Assembly (NCBI GenBank): GCA_020736575.1
Contig: JAGPYM010000016.1
Location: 434,001 to 498,000 of the forward strand
Reading direction: 5' to 3'
Origin: Thelonectria olida
Lineage: Eukaryota; Ascomycota; Sordariomycetes; Hypocreales; Nectriaceae
Length of the DNA: 64,000 nucleotides
The notes below the pieces were generated by a model. The model saw nothing but the letters and a program-made list of their open reading frames with translations, was not told the DNA's origin and did not search any database. Every line of letters starts with the position of its first letter. Within the stretch, counting starts at the first letter, position 1. Position numbers and translations under genes: made by a program. Positions 19,463 to 30,742 of the stretch are shown here, one piece after another.

Positions 19463-20776
19463 GTCGTAATTGGTCGACGGGTATAACTTGAGTAAGGACT
19501 ATTGCTCAAAGGATCTAATCAGCTAAAGCTTGCTCCAGGGCGGTGGTGTTGCTAGGGGAGGTATGATGCCTGCTCGTTGCGTGATTAACAAAGGATGCTT
19601 GACAAAGTTGCAAATCGTCGAGAATGTGTGCAAGGGTGATGGTCCAGGAGGCGTCAAAGATGGTGTATTGTGAGTTCTATTCCATACAAGTGCTTTTCCG
19701 TGTGGGTTCACAATCTTCAAACCAAAGATGGGGGAGTTCTCATACAAGGCAGCGGCATAGGCACAGCTTCGGCTCCAGATGGTGTCAATCTCGATATCAA
19801 CTCGGCCAAGTAATCTTTCGCTATGCCCGGCGCAGTTTGATACCTCGTTACGCCAAAGCATATCCGTAGGAGTGCACGAGGTCCAGTCCGCAGACAGAGT
19901 GGGCAAGGGTGGGAGTGGTGCATTGCAATGCAATGCACGCGTTGGCACCCTCCCACTTTCTTAGCCCAGATTCATGCACAATAGTGGACTCGAGTATGCA
20001 TTGAATTGTGCTTACGAATAGTCGGCAAAGAATGGGGGATATTGGAGATGCTCAAGCAAGATGGGCTCTCCAAGGGGGTTGTTTGATCTGTGGAGAGAGC
20101 GGCGCAGATCTGCTGCTTGACACTTGCGCTAACAGCAGTGGGGGATCACTGGGTAAGACGCCCGGTCAGTCCCCCATCTTTATTAGAAGTGGGATGGAGT
20201 CGCAGTGGAACGAAGTGCAGGAATGGGGGTGTTGCACAGGATTGGCGCTCGCATTCATTGATGCCTTACTATACTGCTTATCTCTGCTAGAATGAGCCGT
20301 CTATCCCGAATAGATGCATATTATCCTCGACCTTTAGATGCTAGAGTGATTGTAAGCCAGCTGTGAGGGGTTCCAGTCGTCCTACTCTACGAATTCATTG
20401 CTAAGCTCGCTTGGGGCAACTTGTTAGCCGCTCATAGAGACCAACTACCTGGAACGAACAGATTAAGTTGAGATTCTCTGAGCTCCCCTCTAAATCTACC
20501 CCTAAGAGTTAGTCTTATCTTGTGCTTCCCCTCACTTGACCGTCGGCTATTCGCTCTCTAACATAGATAGCCTGGCATATAAGACCTTAACCCACTCACG
20601 ACATTCACACTCCCATCTGTTCATACCTAAATTATCCCGCCTTCCGCCTCATACACCTCCTAGCACTATTCCACAAGAGGACAGTCTGATTCATATCAAT
20701 CGTCAGATTGGCCCTTGCGAGCTATTCCATTTATCCCCGCGACACCAAAAATAGTCACACATCCCATACCATAACC
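19463..20776. other. Divergent promoter of hxnW and hxnM
   Basis: 1.3 kb shared upstream region. It carries one exact AGTGGGGGA (20137), several near matches (CCCTCCCACTTTC at about 19947, AATGGGGGA at about 20033, AGTGGGATGG at about 20187) and HGATAR sites such as CTTATCT near 20515 and AGATAG near 20566. The long minus-strand frame at 19523-19948 has no domain and looks like chance. Confidence 0.6.
20137..20145 (+). promoter_or_regulatory. AGTGGGGGA nonamer, hxnW/hxnM promoter
   Basis: Exact copy of the recurrent nonamer, followed by T. It lies 632 bp before the hxnM start and 675 bp before the hxnW start. Proposed HxnR site; inference only. Confidence 0.5.
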
Positions 20777-22055
20777 ATGGGTAAGAAGAAGGTTCTCGTC
20801 TGGTAAGATAGCCCCACGCTCCAAGCTCAAGCCCACCCGCTGACATGTTGCCTCCTTCGCCGCAGCTACGGTGTGGATATTGATGCCGTTGCTGGCTGGC
20901 TCGGCTCTTACGGTGGAGAGGACAGTACGAGCGATATTAGCAGAGGTAAGCTCCCATGTAGAAGATGGCTGCCAATTAGCCTCAAGATTGCTTGCTACAG
21001 TTTTGCAAGTAACTGACACGGTGTGTTGTGTCTTGCATAGGTCTGTGGGCTGGAACCATCGGCACGCGCCGTCTTCTAAAGCTCTTTGACAAGTACAACA
21101 TCAAGGCATCATGGTTCATTCCCGGCCACTCGCTCGAGACCTTCCCTGAGGAATGTGCCATGGTCCGAGATGCGGGACACGAGATTGGTCTCCACGGCTA
21201 CAGCCATGAAAACCCAGTTGATATGTCTCTCGAACAACAGCGAGATGTCCTCGACAAAACCTGGAAGATGCTGACGGAATTCTGTGGCGGCAAGCCTCCC
21301 AAGGGAAGTGTAGCCCCCTGGTGGGAGACGAGCGAGGAGGGCACTGAGCTGTTGTTGAGCTACGGCATCGAGTACGACCACTCCATGTCACACGAGGACT
21401 GCCAGGCCTACTGGCTGCGCACCGGAGACAAGTGGACCAAGATCGACTACTCCCAAAAAGCCGAGACTTGGATGAAGCCGCTCGTCAGGGGCAAGGAGAC
21501 TGGCCTGGTCGAGATTCCCGGCTCGTGGTATATCGATGACCTTCCTCCTATGATGTTTATGAAGAACTCGGCAAACTCACACGGATGGGTGAATCCAAGG
21601 TATGTCAAGCTGCCGCGAGGCTCGTTGACATAAATACTGATGTTTAAAAGGGACGTGGAAGACATTTGGAGAGACCACTTTGATTACTTCTACAGGGAAT
21701 ATGGTAGGTTTTGCTCCCTGAGACTTATACTTGACTAACGTGGTGTCGAAATAGATGAGTTTATCTTTCCGATGACTATCCACCCCGATGTTTCGGGCCG
21801 ACCTCACGTGTTGTTGATGCATGAACGCATCATTGAACACATCAACAAACACGAAGGCGTTGAATGGGTTACAATGGGCGAGGTAAGTATTTTGTCAAGC
21901 CGAACGACACTGGTACAACAGGTGTGCTAACGCTGCATCAGATGAGTGATTATTTCAAGAGCAAGAACCCTGTGCCAGAGGGAGCTCTCATGCCGGCGAG
22001 TAGAGAGGAGGTCATGAAGAAGTATGAGGATTGGAAAAAGACTCAAGCGTCATGA
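20777..22055 (+). CDS. hxnM: hxnM: CE4-fold cyclic imide hydrolase (polysaccharide-deacetylase-like)
   Basis: Six exons (20777-20802, 20866-20945, 21041-21599, 21651-21703, 21755-21882, 21942-22055) give 319 residues. The NodB/CE4 metal site is visible: the Asp in YGVDIDA and the two histidines of [10 protein letters not shown]. It belongs to the HpPgdA/PuuE-like branch ([34 protein letters not shown]), not to chitin deacetylases. It has no signal peptide and no chitin-binding module, which fits a cytosolic amidohydrolase. In A. nidulans HxnM opens the cyclic imide formed late in nicotinate breakdown, and its partner HxnN removes the amide. Here the two genes are adjacent and convergent, supporting the assignment. 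PuuE-type allantoinase is the main alternative. Confidence 0.8.
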
Positions 22056-22708
22056 GATAGAATAATTTATAGATGACTGCTTTATGAATTGATGCATTGA
22101 ATTAATGATCACATTTTTGTCTTTGCGAGACCGGTTATGACCGTGACTAAGTACTGAGACATAGACGATTCGAGCATGTATCTGGATACCACTCAACTCA
22201 GACGAAACTCAAGCACGCCACAATGAATGGATTTCGTTCCCAAAGATGAGTTCCCACCGCTTTGGCTGAGCTGCTGCTCAGCGAGGGCTGAGGATACCGA
22301 ACCTGCTTTCACGCCCGTGCAGAGAAGACACTCAGCTGATCAGACCAGTCTCACGATCTATACCTACCTGCGGGCGGCCGCGGCAAGTAGGAACGCAAGC
22401 CGCTGTCCAAAGACGACTGGGACACGCACCTGCGGGATGTTGTAGACACGTTTAACTACTTATGGCAAGATGACTGGGCTGCGGCAAAGACGCGAGCTCT
22501 GAAGAGACGCGCGGGTTTTAGATAGCATTGAGTAGTGAGTTGTTCAATAGATACGCAGGATCATGACTTTCTGTGGTTTTTAGTGTTCTTTTACGGATAC
22601 TCCCTCCTTGATCAATTCGGAATGCAAAGTCAAGGTTGAAGCTTACCACAAGAATAAGACATAGTAGATGAATAATTAAAATATGATTCGAAACATTAAT
22701 TTAATACT
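22056..22708. other. Convergent intergenic region between hxnM and hxnN
   Basis: 653 bp holding both 3' flanks. It also contains a gene-like terminal reading segment at 22391-22525 on the plus strand (listed separately). Confidence 0.5.
22391..22525 (+). pseudogene. Possible relic: terminal coding segment of an unknown gene
   Basis: 44 codons ending in TAG read ERKPLSKDDWDTHLRDVV and on to a WQDDWAAAKTRALKR-like end, with charged, protein-like composition and no start codon. A stop sits directly upstream (AAGTAG, which could also be a splice acceptor). I do not recognise the family. It could be the tail of a deleted gene or chance. Confidence 0.25.
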
Positions 22709-24777
22709 CTATGCATCCCTCTTTGTACGAAGCAGGTCATCCACGACCTTGCCCGCAGCAAGCACCCTCTCCTCCTCGAGTTTACGACCTACAATCTGCA
22801 AACCCACAGGCAGTCGAAGAGACGCCATCTCGTCTCTATGGTTCTCCCACAACTTCGCATTCCATTCGTCCTCGGGCCCCCAGGCTTCAAATCCCCATGG
22901 CTCCTTGGCATCCTCGTCACAAACCGCTCCGCCAGGAATGACCAGCGCGGGGTAGTCGAGAAAGTTCCACACCTTGGTATAGCCGACCCAGCGACAGCCT
23001 TGGTGAGGCACGGCAGTGTGCGGCATGGGTGGCATCAGAATGATGTCTGCCTTCCGTCCAGTCTTAGATGAGCGGATGGAATCCCACTTCTCCAGGTAAG
23101 CTTGCTGAAGGTCGACCTTCTTCCTGTTGAGTTGCCAATACTCGTACACGGTAATGGGCTTTCCGCGGTTGACGAGTCGTTCGACGTGGGGGATAAAGGG
23201 CTCGCCTCCAGCTGCTATATCTCGGCGGATGTCTTCACCACCATCCACTGTATAGAATTTATCCTACGTCGAGGTCAGAGGTTGACGCTGTGGTGTGAGG
23301 AATTCGAGAAGGTCGAGAAGATTCATTGCTTACCATGACTCTGATGCACTGCTCGTGAAGTTCACCGTTCCATTCTATAACATCATGGCCGGCGTCCCGA
23401 AGAACATCAACAGCCTGTCGTAGGACCCGAGTGATGGGTGGTGTAGGCCGCACCACGCCGTCTTCAAACAGGACTCCAATTGTTAGTGGTCCGTTCAGAG
23501 TATCTGTATACATGTCTTCTCTCCAAGGGATCGGAGCACAGCGAGCATCCATATCCCATGGTCTGGCATTGATGAGTGAGGTCATGGTCAAGTGGATGGT
23601 ATCGAGACTGCGGGCCATGGGGCCAATCGCTGAAGGCACATGCTCTTGTCCTTCAGTGGACACAGGAACTCCTCGATACGGCAAACGGGCGCTCTAAGCA
23701 AGGTCTGTTAGCTGGGCAGACGGAGGCGAGTGAGGATGGTTCTAAAAGCTCACACTTGGTTTGAGGCCGTAAATGCCCATCATGTGCGATGGAATGCGAA
23801 TGCTTCCCCCAATGTCGGTTCCCCAGCCCAACATGCTAGCTTTGCACGCAAGCAGAGCCGCTTCGCCTCCCGTAGAACCTCCGGGAGTGTAGCCTCTGTG
23901 AACTGGGTTGGTCGTCAAGCCCCAGAGAGGATTCTCAGTCTCGCACCACTGGCAATGTGTTATCAGACTTGTACAACGTTAAAAGGTGTATAATGATAGC
24001 TTAGAACCTTACCATGATACTTTGAGGCAAATTTGTCTTTGCGATGATGACTGCACCCAACGATCGAAGCATCTTGACGACGACGGCATCATCCGATGCT
24101 GGAGCATTTGCCCTTCCTACATAGCCAATAGTAGTATCGTAGCCTTTGACGTTGAATTGGTCTTTCAAGGTAACTGGGACCCCGAGCAAGGGCAGGTTCG
24201 AGACTCTGCCTTCTGTCGAGAGGTGCTTGAGCTGTTCATCAAGTTGCGATGCATGTTGGAGAGCATCATGGAAGACGATTTCGGTGAGACTGTATAAACG
24301 TGTTAGACACGAATAAAAACTGCCTTTCTTTGAATCAAGAGTATAGACACACGATTGAGACTTACCAATTTGACTAATGTCATTGGGAAATCATGGTGAG
24401 ATTTCTTTCTTCACTTGGGTCCAGGGTAACATACCTCGGCGTGCACTTGAATAGCCCTGTTGCTCGAATAGTAAGCCAAGAGTACTTATTGAAACACGTT
24501 ACAATGACAGAGTTATGAGAGTGATATGGATGTTAAGTCATGGAAAGTCTTACCTTTTGATGTAAGCATTTGCAACCGCGGTACAAGTTGTTTTTCCCTT
24601 CACAAGCTGGTCTACTAATTCATCTGCGCTGGCCGTGTCAAGGAGAGCGCCATCTTGGGCAGTGTGTTTTCCATTCACTTCAGAAAACGCAGCCACTAAC
24701 TTGGCCTGGGTGGCTTTCTTTTGGGCGACGACCTCTTCCCAAGGTGCTTTTGGCGCTTCATCCGTTAAGAGAGGCAT
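22709..24777 (-). CDS. hxnN: hxnN: amidase-signature amidohydrolase
   Basis: Seven exons (24777-24554, 24456-24435, 24373-24366, 24289-24013, 23948-23754, 23693-23334, 23263-22709) give 546 residues. The Ser-cisSer-Lys triad of amidase-signature enzymes is visible: Lys in VTLKDQF, cis-Ser in PGGSTGGEAAL and the nucleophile Ser in GTDIGGSIRIPS. Exons 2 and 3 are only 22 and 8 nt; without them the AYIKR and CLTEIVFHDAL halves cannot be joined in frame, and with them the sequence reads RAIQVHAESNCLTEI, which matches the family. In the hxn pathway HxnN hydrolyses the amide released by HxnM, yielding ammonium. It shares an 844-bp divergent promoter with hxnV that has two copies of AGTGGGGGA. Confidence 0.85.
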
Positions 24778-25133
24778 GGCGTTGACTGATGCTTAGAGCG
24801 TGGACAATGGTGTTGGCAAAGTATGATTCTTTCAATGAAGCATACGGATACACGAATTCACAACTCAAAAGAGTATCAAAATAGTCATACATGATAACTA
24901 CCCCGCAAGACACCATCTTCCAGCGACACCGGCCCTCGATCCTCCCTTCAACAGCAACCGTCGGCGTCAACTCCTCCTGGTCGAGGGCGATAGAAGGGCG
25001 GGGAAGTGGACCTTTCGGCTTATCGTTCATGACAAGCGGGAGATTCCGACTCGATTTGGGTCTAATATACTTGTAGTTAGGCGAACCGGGTCCAGGATGG
25101 CGAGAGGAGTTGCAGTGAGCGAGGCTTATCGAG

Positions 25134-25142
25134 AGTGGGGGA
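25134..25142 (+). promoter_or_regulatory. AGTGGGGGA nonamer 1, hxnN/hxnV promoter
   Basis: Context GAGAGTGGGGGATTG. It lies 357 bp from the hxnN start and 480 bp from the hxnV start. Proposed HxnR site; inference. Confidence 0.5.
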
Positions 25143-25160
25143 TTGCAGCATCGCAGCTGG

Positions 25161-25169
25161 AGTGGGGGA
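25161..25169 (+). promoter_or_regulatory. AGTGGGGGA nonamer 2, hxnN/hxnV promoter
   Basis: Context GGAGTGGGGGATGG, same orientation as the copy 27 bp to the left. The pair may bind two molecules or a dimer. Confidence 0.5.
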
Positions 25170-25202
25170 TGGGGAGTCCTCGCAAGAGAGAGGGGTTCGA
25201 TG

Positions 25203-25451
25203 ATGGCCCTGTCTGTCTATCTTGACACCCCATCTCCCATTTACCAGGCATTGGGCAATGGACGATTGATGATTCCTGTACAATCAATCACGCCTCCAAG
25301 TGCCGACGCGGAGTTGGCCGACTTATTCGGGCTGTATGCCGACTCTCTGGACGGCTACAAGGCCATCGATCATGCTATTTTTCAGCGTCTGCTCGCGCCA
25401 CTAGAGAAGAACAAAGTGAAGCCATCACGGCGTAGATGGGGTAATACATGA
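25203..25451 (+). CDS. Small hypothetical open frame in the hxnN/hxnV promoter
   Basis: About 82 codons beginning MALSVYLDTPSPIYQAL, with an acidic, leucine-rich middle (DAELADLFGLYADSLDGY) and a basic tail. Codon choice looks coding-like, but there is no recognised domain, and the frame sits 170 bp before the hxnV start, so it may be 5' leader sequence or chance. Confidence 0.2.
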   Translation: MALSVYLDTPSPIYQALGNGRLMIPVQSITPPSADAELADLFGLYADSLDGYKAIDHAIFQRLLAPLEKNKVKPSRRRWGNT

Positions 25452-25621
25452 ATACAAGACTGCCCTTGGACTCAAGCTACCATCAACATAGGAGGCACAC
25501 TATTCGAGAACTAAATCATTGCTTTCATTAGCCAAGACTTCAATTCGAAAACATTGACGCCTCATCCAAATTCCTCAAAGACAATTCGGCTCTGCACTGT
25601 TTGCGGTGCCAACTACCCATC

Positions 25622-27629
25622 ATGACGACCGCATCAGCAACCGATAATGGCAGCACAAACGGAGTTAGCAATGGCCACTCAGAGGAGAAATTCGATGTAT
25701 GCGTTGTTGGTGCCGGCCCTTCTGGCATCATGCTGAGGTATGTCCATCGTCTAATGCCAATATCAACCCCTGTCTGAGCCATTCAATCTAACCACCGAGA
25801 CAGCGCTCTGCTTGCCAGATTCGGCATGAAGGTCGAATCACTTGATGAGAGGCCCAATCAAACTGCAGTTGGCCGTGCCGATGGAATCCAGCCCAAGACC
25901 ATCGAGACATTCCAGATGCTCCGCGTGGGAGACGAGTTGTTCCGCACAGGTGTCAAAGTCCACGACATTTGCATGTGGAACAGTTCAAGTGCCAAGGGCA
26001 TCCACCGTCTGAGCCGCTCAGTTCACTACCCGCCCGAGATTGTCGATGTTCTCCAGCCTTACATCTTGCTCTGCCATCAGGGCATGGTGGAGGGCGTCTT
26101 CGTCGATGACCTTCGCAAGAGCGGCGCCGAGGTGAAGCGCAGCCACAGCTTCAAGACATACACCAGCGACGCCGAAGGCCCCCTGAAGATCAGTGCCGAC
26201 TGGGCTGAGCACGGTGAGCAGACTATTCTTGCTGATTATCTCGTTGGCTGTGACGGTGCGCGCTCTCTTGTGCGCAAGAGCATTCCCGACACGTACGCCC
26301 AGGGAACCCCTCACAACTCTGTGTGGGGAGTTCTTGACGGGGAGCTGGAAACGGATTTCCCTGACATTTGGAGCAAGACGGTCGTGTACTCCGAGGAGCA
26401 CGGCTCTGTGTTGATCATCCCCCGAGAGCGCAACATGACGCGTTTCTACATTGAGATGAAGACATCCGCCACATCAAAAGACCTCGGCCAGGACTATGTC
26501 ATGGAACAAGCTCGCTTGATCCTCGCTCCATACAAGATCCAGTGGCGCTCTGTCGAGTGGTTCGGCAACTACCAAGTCGCACAGCGTGTTGCCGCACGAT
26601 TCTCGGATCCCCAGCGAAGAGCCTTCATCGCGGGCGACGCCAGCCACACGCACAGCCCAAAGGCCGCCCAGGGCATGAACACCAGCATGCACGACTCTTG
26701 GAACCTTGCCTGGAAGCTCAACCTGGCGTCTCGCGGCCTCTCAAAAGATGGTGTTCTCCTCGAGAGCTACGAGCAGGAGCGAAAGAAGATTGCTCACGAC
26801 CTGATCAACTTTGACTTTGAGCACGCCAACGAGATCGCGCTCGGAGATGCGAAGCGTCTAGCGGAGAACTTTAAGAAGAACACGCGCTTCATCTCGGGAG
26901 TCGGTGTCGAGTACGGTCCGAACCAGATCAACCTGGCCATCGAGGGAGATCAAAAGGGCAGCGCGCTTCCAGGATGTAACTTGCCTCCGGCCAAGGTTAC
27001 GCGCTTTATTGACGCCGATCCCGTCGATATCCAGCTTGACATCCCTGTGTTGGGACAATTCCGTATTTACATTGTCTTGGGCAATGTCTTTGGATCTGCT
27101 GAGACGTCTTTCCTCATTGGCCTAGACAAGGGCATCGCATCAGACTCATCTCTCATGCATCGTCTGTCAGTAGCAGCGGCGGCATCGTACCAAAAGAAGC
27201 CGCGGGCGAAGAGAGCCGATGATGTCTATGTTCGCCCTGAGAGATACACCTCAGTCAGCGAACTGTTCACATATTCCTTGATCTGTAAGTCGTTTTCTCT
27301 CACAATTCTACAATTCTACAAACTCTCGCTAATATTTCAACCCAGCATCTGCGGATAAGAACGAGTTTGAAATCTCCTCGCTGCCGCCATTTCTGTCACA
27401 GAGCGGCTGGACTGTCTACCTGGACGACGTTCCCAACCTCGACACTCAAGGACGGACATGCACAGACAAGTGGCTCGGAGGCCTGGGAACAAATGAGGCT
27501 GCCATAGTTACTGTCCGACCAGATGGCTACGTCGGCGCCGTCCAGCGGTGGAATACGTCGGAGTCTGGGGCTGGAGAGGCTGCGGCTGGCTGGTTGCAGG
27601 AGTACTATGGGAGGTTCCTTGACGCCTAG
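25622..27629 (+). CDS. hxnV: hxnV: phenol 2-monooxygenase-like flavin hydroxylase
   Basis: Three exons (25622-25737, 25804-27284, 27346-27629) give 626 residues. The FAD site is [16 protein letters not shown], split by intron 1. [12 protein letters not shown] is the DG motif and [19 protein letters not shown] is the GD motif of aromatic-ring hydroxylases. The C-terminal ~190 residues form the thioredoxin-like domain typical of phenol hydroxylase, ending with [10 protein letters not shown]. The enzyme uses NAD(P)H and oxygen to hydroxylate an aromatic ring; in the hxn pathway that ring is a hydroxypyridine derived from nicotinate. It is divergent from hxnN. Starting at 25622 gives a Ser/Thr/Asn-rich leader of ~20 residues before the fold. 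Confidence 0.85.
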
Positions 27630-28912
27630 GGTTCTGATAACTAAGTGCCTTGGGGATTCTGATAGATATGTGGGCTATCGGTACATGGAATTTGCATATT
27701 TTACAGGAGTCAAAAGAAATGCCAATATTGTTACCTCATTCACCAGCCCAACGACTCCAGTCGTGCGGCGCCTTATCTCCAATGGCGAATGCGGCTGACT
27801 GGCACTTACAGGCCTCTCTTTAAGAACCTTGCAACATGGAAGACACTCTATGGCCATATCAGAAGCCTGATATGCATTTTCCTTGGCTTATCAGAGAATG
27901 GGATGCGAGCTTATCACCCGTATCGACTGTCACAGTTCATGCACTCCAGATTCCCAGCCAGCCGTCACAGTTCGCAGGCAGGACAACACAGCGGGCGCTC
28001 GATCGAACAGAAGCTTTCTAGAACCTGATCTACCTGATGACTGAGATTGTGGCTGTCTCACAATAGCGTCTCGGCGTCCGGCAGCCCATCCCCGGAACAA
28101 GAGTCAGTGGCAATCTCGAACAACCCCAAGTTTCCACGGGAGCAGCAGATGGCCTGAACTCTAAGTCCCCCATTTCACAAAGACTGAGAGTGGGAGAGCT
28201 ACGACTCATCCTCCTCATTTACTAACTCAGCCATCTTCATCTCCAACTCTTCTGCTTGGAGTGGAAGATGCTCTGCTGACCCCGGATTACACCACGATGA
28301 CACTTTAGAATCCATCCCTGTACCCCAGACAAGGAGAAAATGCCCGACGAGACACACCATAAGACCACGATTGCATGCCCAGGCTCCCCCCCTGACTCCT
28401 CCCCCGCCATGGACTGACTCGTGGATCAATGTTGGCTGCCCTGGACAGGTAATGTTGCCGCTATCATTGGCCAATGCCTCAGGTCCATGCTTCGAGAATG
28501 GGGGTGGATACCGTAAAATCCTGGGCTCAACCCTGGCTGAGGCGCAGATAGCTGCGTTTCGTGCAGATAGACTGATAGTGATAGCGATGCTCGAGTCGCT
28601 GGCAAGAGAGATTGATTATCAACCACCATGGCGTGTTAAGGTGAAGCTTACCACAGGTGTCAGGCCAGTTCACGGATAAGCGATAGACATCGGTGAACAC
28701 CCAATTCGAAACCCATGTCGTACTCGTTGGCCTGCACGCAGTGACGGGAGCAGGGATAGGGAAACCGAAAAGGTATTTGAACAAATCCATCGGCACCCTC
28801 CGAATTAACTTCTCACAAAAAGAAACGACATAGTTGCATCGGTGGATTCAATTGTCTTTTGCTTTTTATTGATACTCTCACACCGAATCAGCCTTTGTTT
28901 CAAGTCGCGAAC
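27630..28912. other. Intergenic region upstream of hxnZ
   Basis: 1.28 kb. It contains near matches to the cluster nonamer (AGTGGGAGA at 28189-28197; AATGGGGGAC on the minus strand at about 28163; AATGGGGGTGG at about 28496) but no exact copy. No gene is seen. Confidence 0.55.
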
Positions 28913-30742
28913 ATGTCTGTCGATTCAGAGAAGGGCAATGCCGGCAAGGGTCCTCAGGACCTGGCCCCCATTACCATCACCAACTCTCTCGAGCCCGGTG
29001 AGACTGTCGTCATTGACGATGCAGCTGTTCGAGAGTTCTATGGAAATGCTGTCGATGACTCCTACCGCCTGAAGTCTGAGCTGGTGTCTCAGCACTTGGC
29101 TGAGATTGGCATGGGAAAGTAAGTCATCCTACCTCGCTCATCTGCAGCTTGGAGCAGAACGGGTGTGCTGACAAGAACGTGTGCAGATTCCAATGGATCC
29201 TCTTCGTCGTCAACGGCTTTGGCTGGATCGTCGATAACTTCTGGAGTCAGGGCATCACTGCCGTCCGACCTCCAATTGCCAACGAGTTCACAGACATCAG
29301 CCGTCTCAGCTTCAGTTCCGTGGCCTACTACATCGGCCTCATCCTCGGTGCTTCCTTCTGGGGTACCACTGCTGATCTCATCGGCCGCAAGCCTGCCTTC
29401 AACGCTACTATCCTTATCGGCGGAATCTTTGCCTGCGCTGTGGCTGGAACCCAGAACTTTGTCGCCTTCTGCGGCATCTGGGCTGTCATTGGAACCGCTG
29501 CAGGTGGCAACGTGCCCGTTGACAGCATCGTCTTCCTCGAGTTTGTGCCCCAGAGCCATCAATGGCTGCTTGTCACTCTTTCTGCCTGGTGGAACTTGGG
29601 CCAAGTCATCGTTTCTCTGCTGTCTTGGGTCTTCTTGGCCAACTTTGCTTGCTCCGAGGACGATGCCCCTTGCCCTATGTCCGACAACATGGGCTGGTGA
29701 GTGACCTTCCCAAATGACGAGTTTGCTCCATCTCTGACCTTGATTTTTAGGCGATACCTGATGATCACTCTCGGTGCCCTCGCCATTGCCTTTGGTCTTT
29801 GCCGAATCCTCCTCTTCAAGATCCCCGAGTCTCCCCGGTACCTCATCTCCAAGGGCCGCGATGCCGAGGCCGTCGAGGCCGTCAACTACATTGCCCGCTA
29901 CAATGGAAAGCCTGAGAGCCTCACTCTGGAGATGCTCGAGAGCATCGACCGACAGTACAGCTCCAACCCCACGGCCACCAACGACAAGTCTGTTTCAGAC
30001 GACAATGCTGTCACGCGAACTCCCACCAAGATGTCTTACGTTCAGATCCTCAAGGAGAGCTTCAAGGACTATAACGCGAGCAGCTACAAGAGTCTTTTCG
30101 CCGGCAGGAAGATGGCTCAGCACACATCCGTCACCTTTCTCATTTGGCTAACTATTGGTATCGCGTATCCTCTCTACTTTGCCTTCATCACATCCTACCT
30201 GTCGACGAAGAAGACGTACCAGGCCAACACGGATTTCGACTACACCTACATGGTTTACTGCATCGTTTCGGCCGTTGGAGTCTTGGGCCCCGTTGCTGCA
30301 GGTTTCTGCGTGGAAACTCGCTTCGGTCGCAGGTGGATGATGGCTATTTCTGCCGTCTTGACGGGTGTTTTCCTGTTTGTCTATACCGTCGCCAAGACAC
30401 AGGCTGCGGATATTGGATTCCAATGTGCCACTGGTATATTGGGTAACTTTGGTAAGTCTCGCCAGCTAAATCTGATTCTTGACCACTTGCTAATGACATT
30501 TTCATGCAGAATATGCCGTCATGTACGCCTTCACTCCCGAGTCTTTCCCCGGTCCTGTTCGTGGTACTGGAACCGGTATTGCGGCGACGCTACTTCGATT
30601 TGGAGGTCTCGTTGCGTCCTTGGTTTCTACGTATGCAGGATACAGCGTTGTGCCTATTTACGCCAGTGCTGCGCTCTGGATCGTTGCAGGCATTTTCTGC
30701 ATTGGCCTGCCATTTGAGACTCACGGCCATGCCTCTATCTAG
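28913..30742 (+). CDS. hxnZ: hxnZ: MFS transporter of the NiaP/SV2-like type
   Basis: Four exons (28913-29118, 29187-29696, 29751-30451, 30510-30742) give 549 residues with twelve probable membrane spans. The long hydrophilic N-terminus, the early WILFVVNGFGWIVDNFW span, GTTADLIGRKPAF (MFS loop 2-3 signature), FKIPESPRYLISKGR, VETRFGRRWM and TPESFPGPVRGTGTG place it among metabolite/H+ symporters that include the bacterial niacin carrier NiaP and animal SV2. A. nidulans hxnZ encodes a carrier of this kind. The expected role is plasma-membrane uptake of nicotinate or a hydroxylated derivative. It is transcribed in the same direction as hxnV and hxnT. Confidence 0.8.

Larger units (their letters stand above)
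24778..25621. other. Divergent promoter of hxnN and hxnV
   Basis: 844 bp with two exact AGTGGGGGA copies only 27 bp apart and a CTTATCG (GATA-type) 8 bp before the first. A small open frame at 25203-25451 is listed separately. Confidence 0.6.

Noticed and set aside
19523..19948. Minus-strand 141-codon frame in the hxnW/hxnM promoter
   Set aside because: Low-complexity Pro/Thr content, no domain, overlapped by other random frames and containing promoter-like G-rich motifs.
20777..22055. Chitin or chitooligosaccharide deacetylase
   Set aside because: No signal peptide, no chitin-binding module, and the sequence follows the HpPgdA/PuuE-like branch; its pairing with an amidase in the cluster favours an imide hydrolase.
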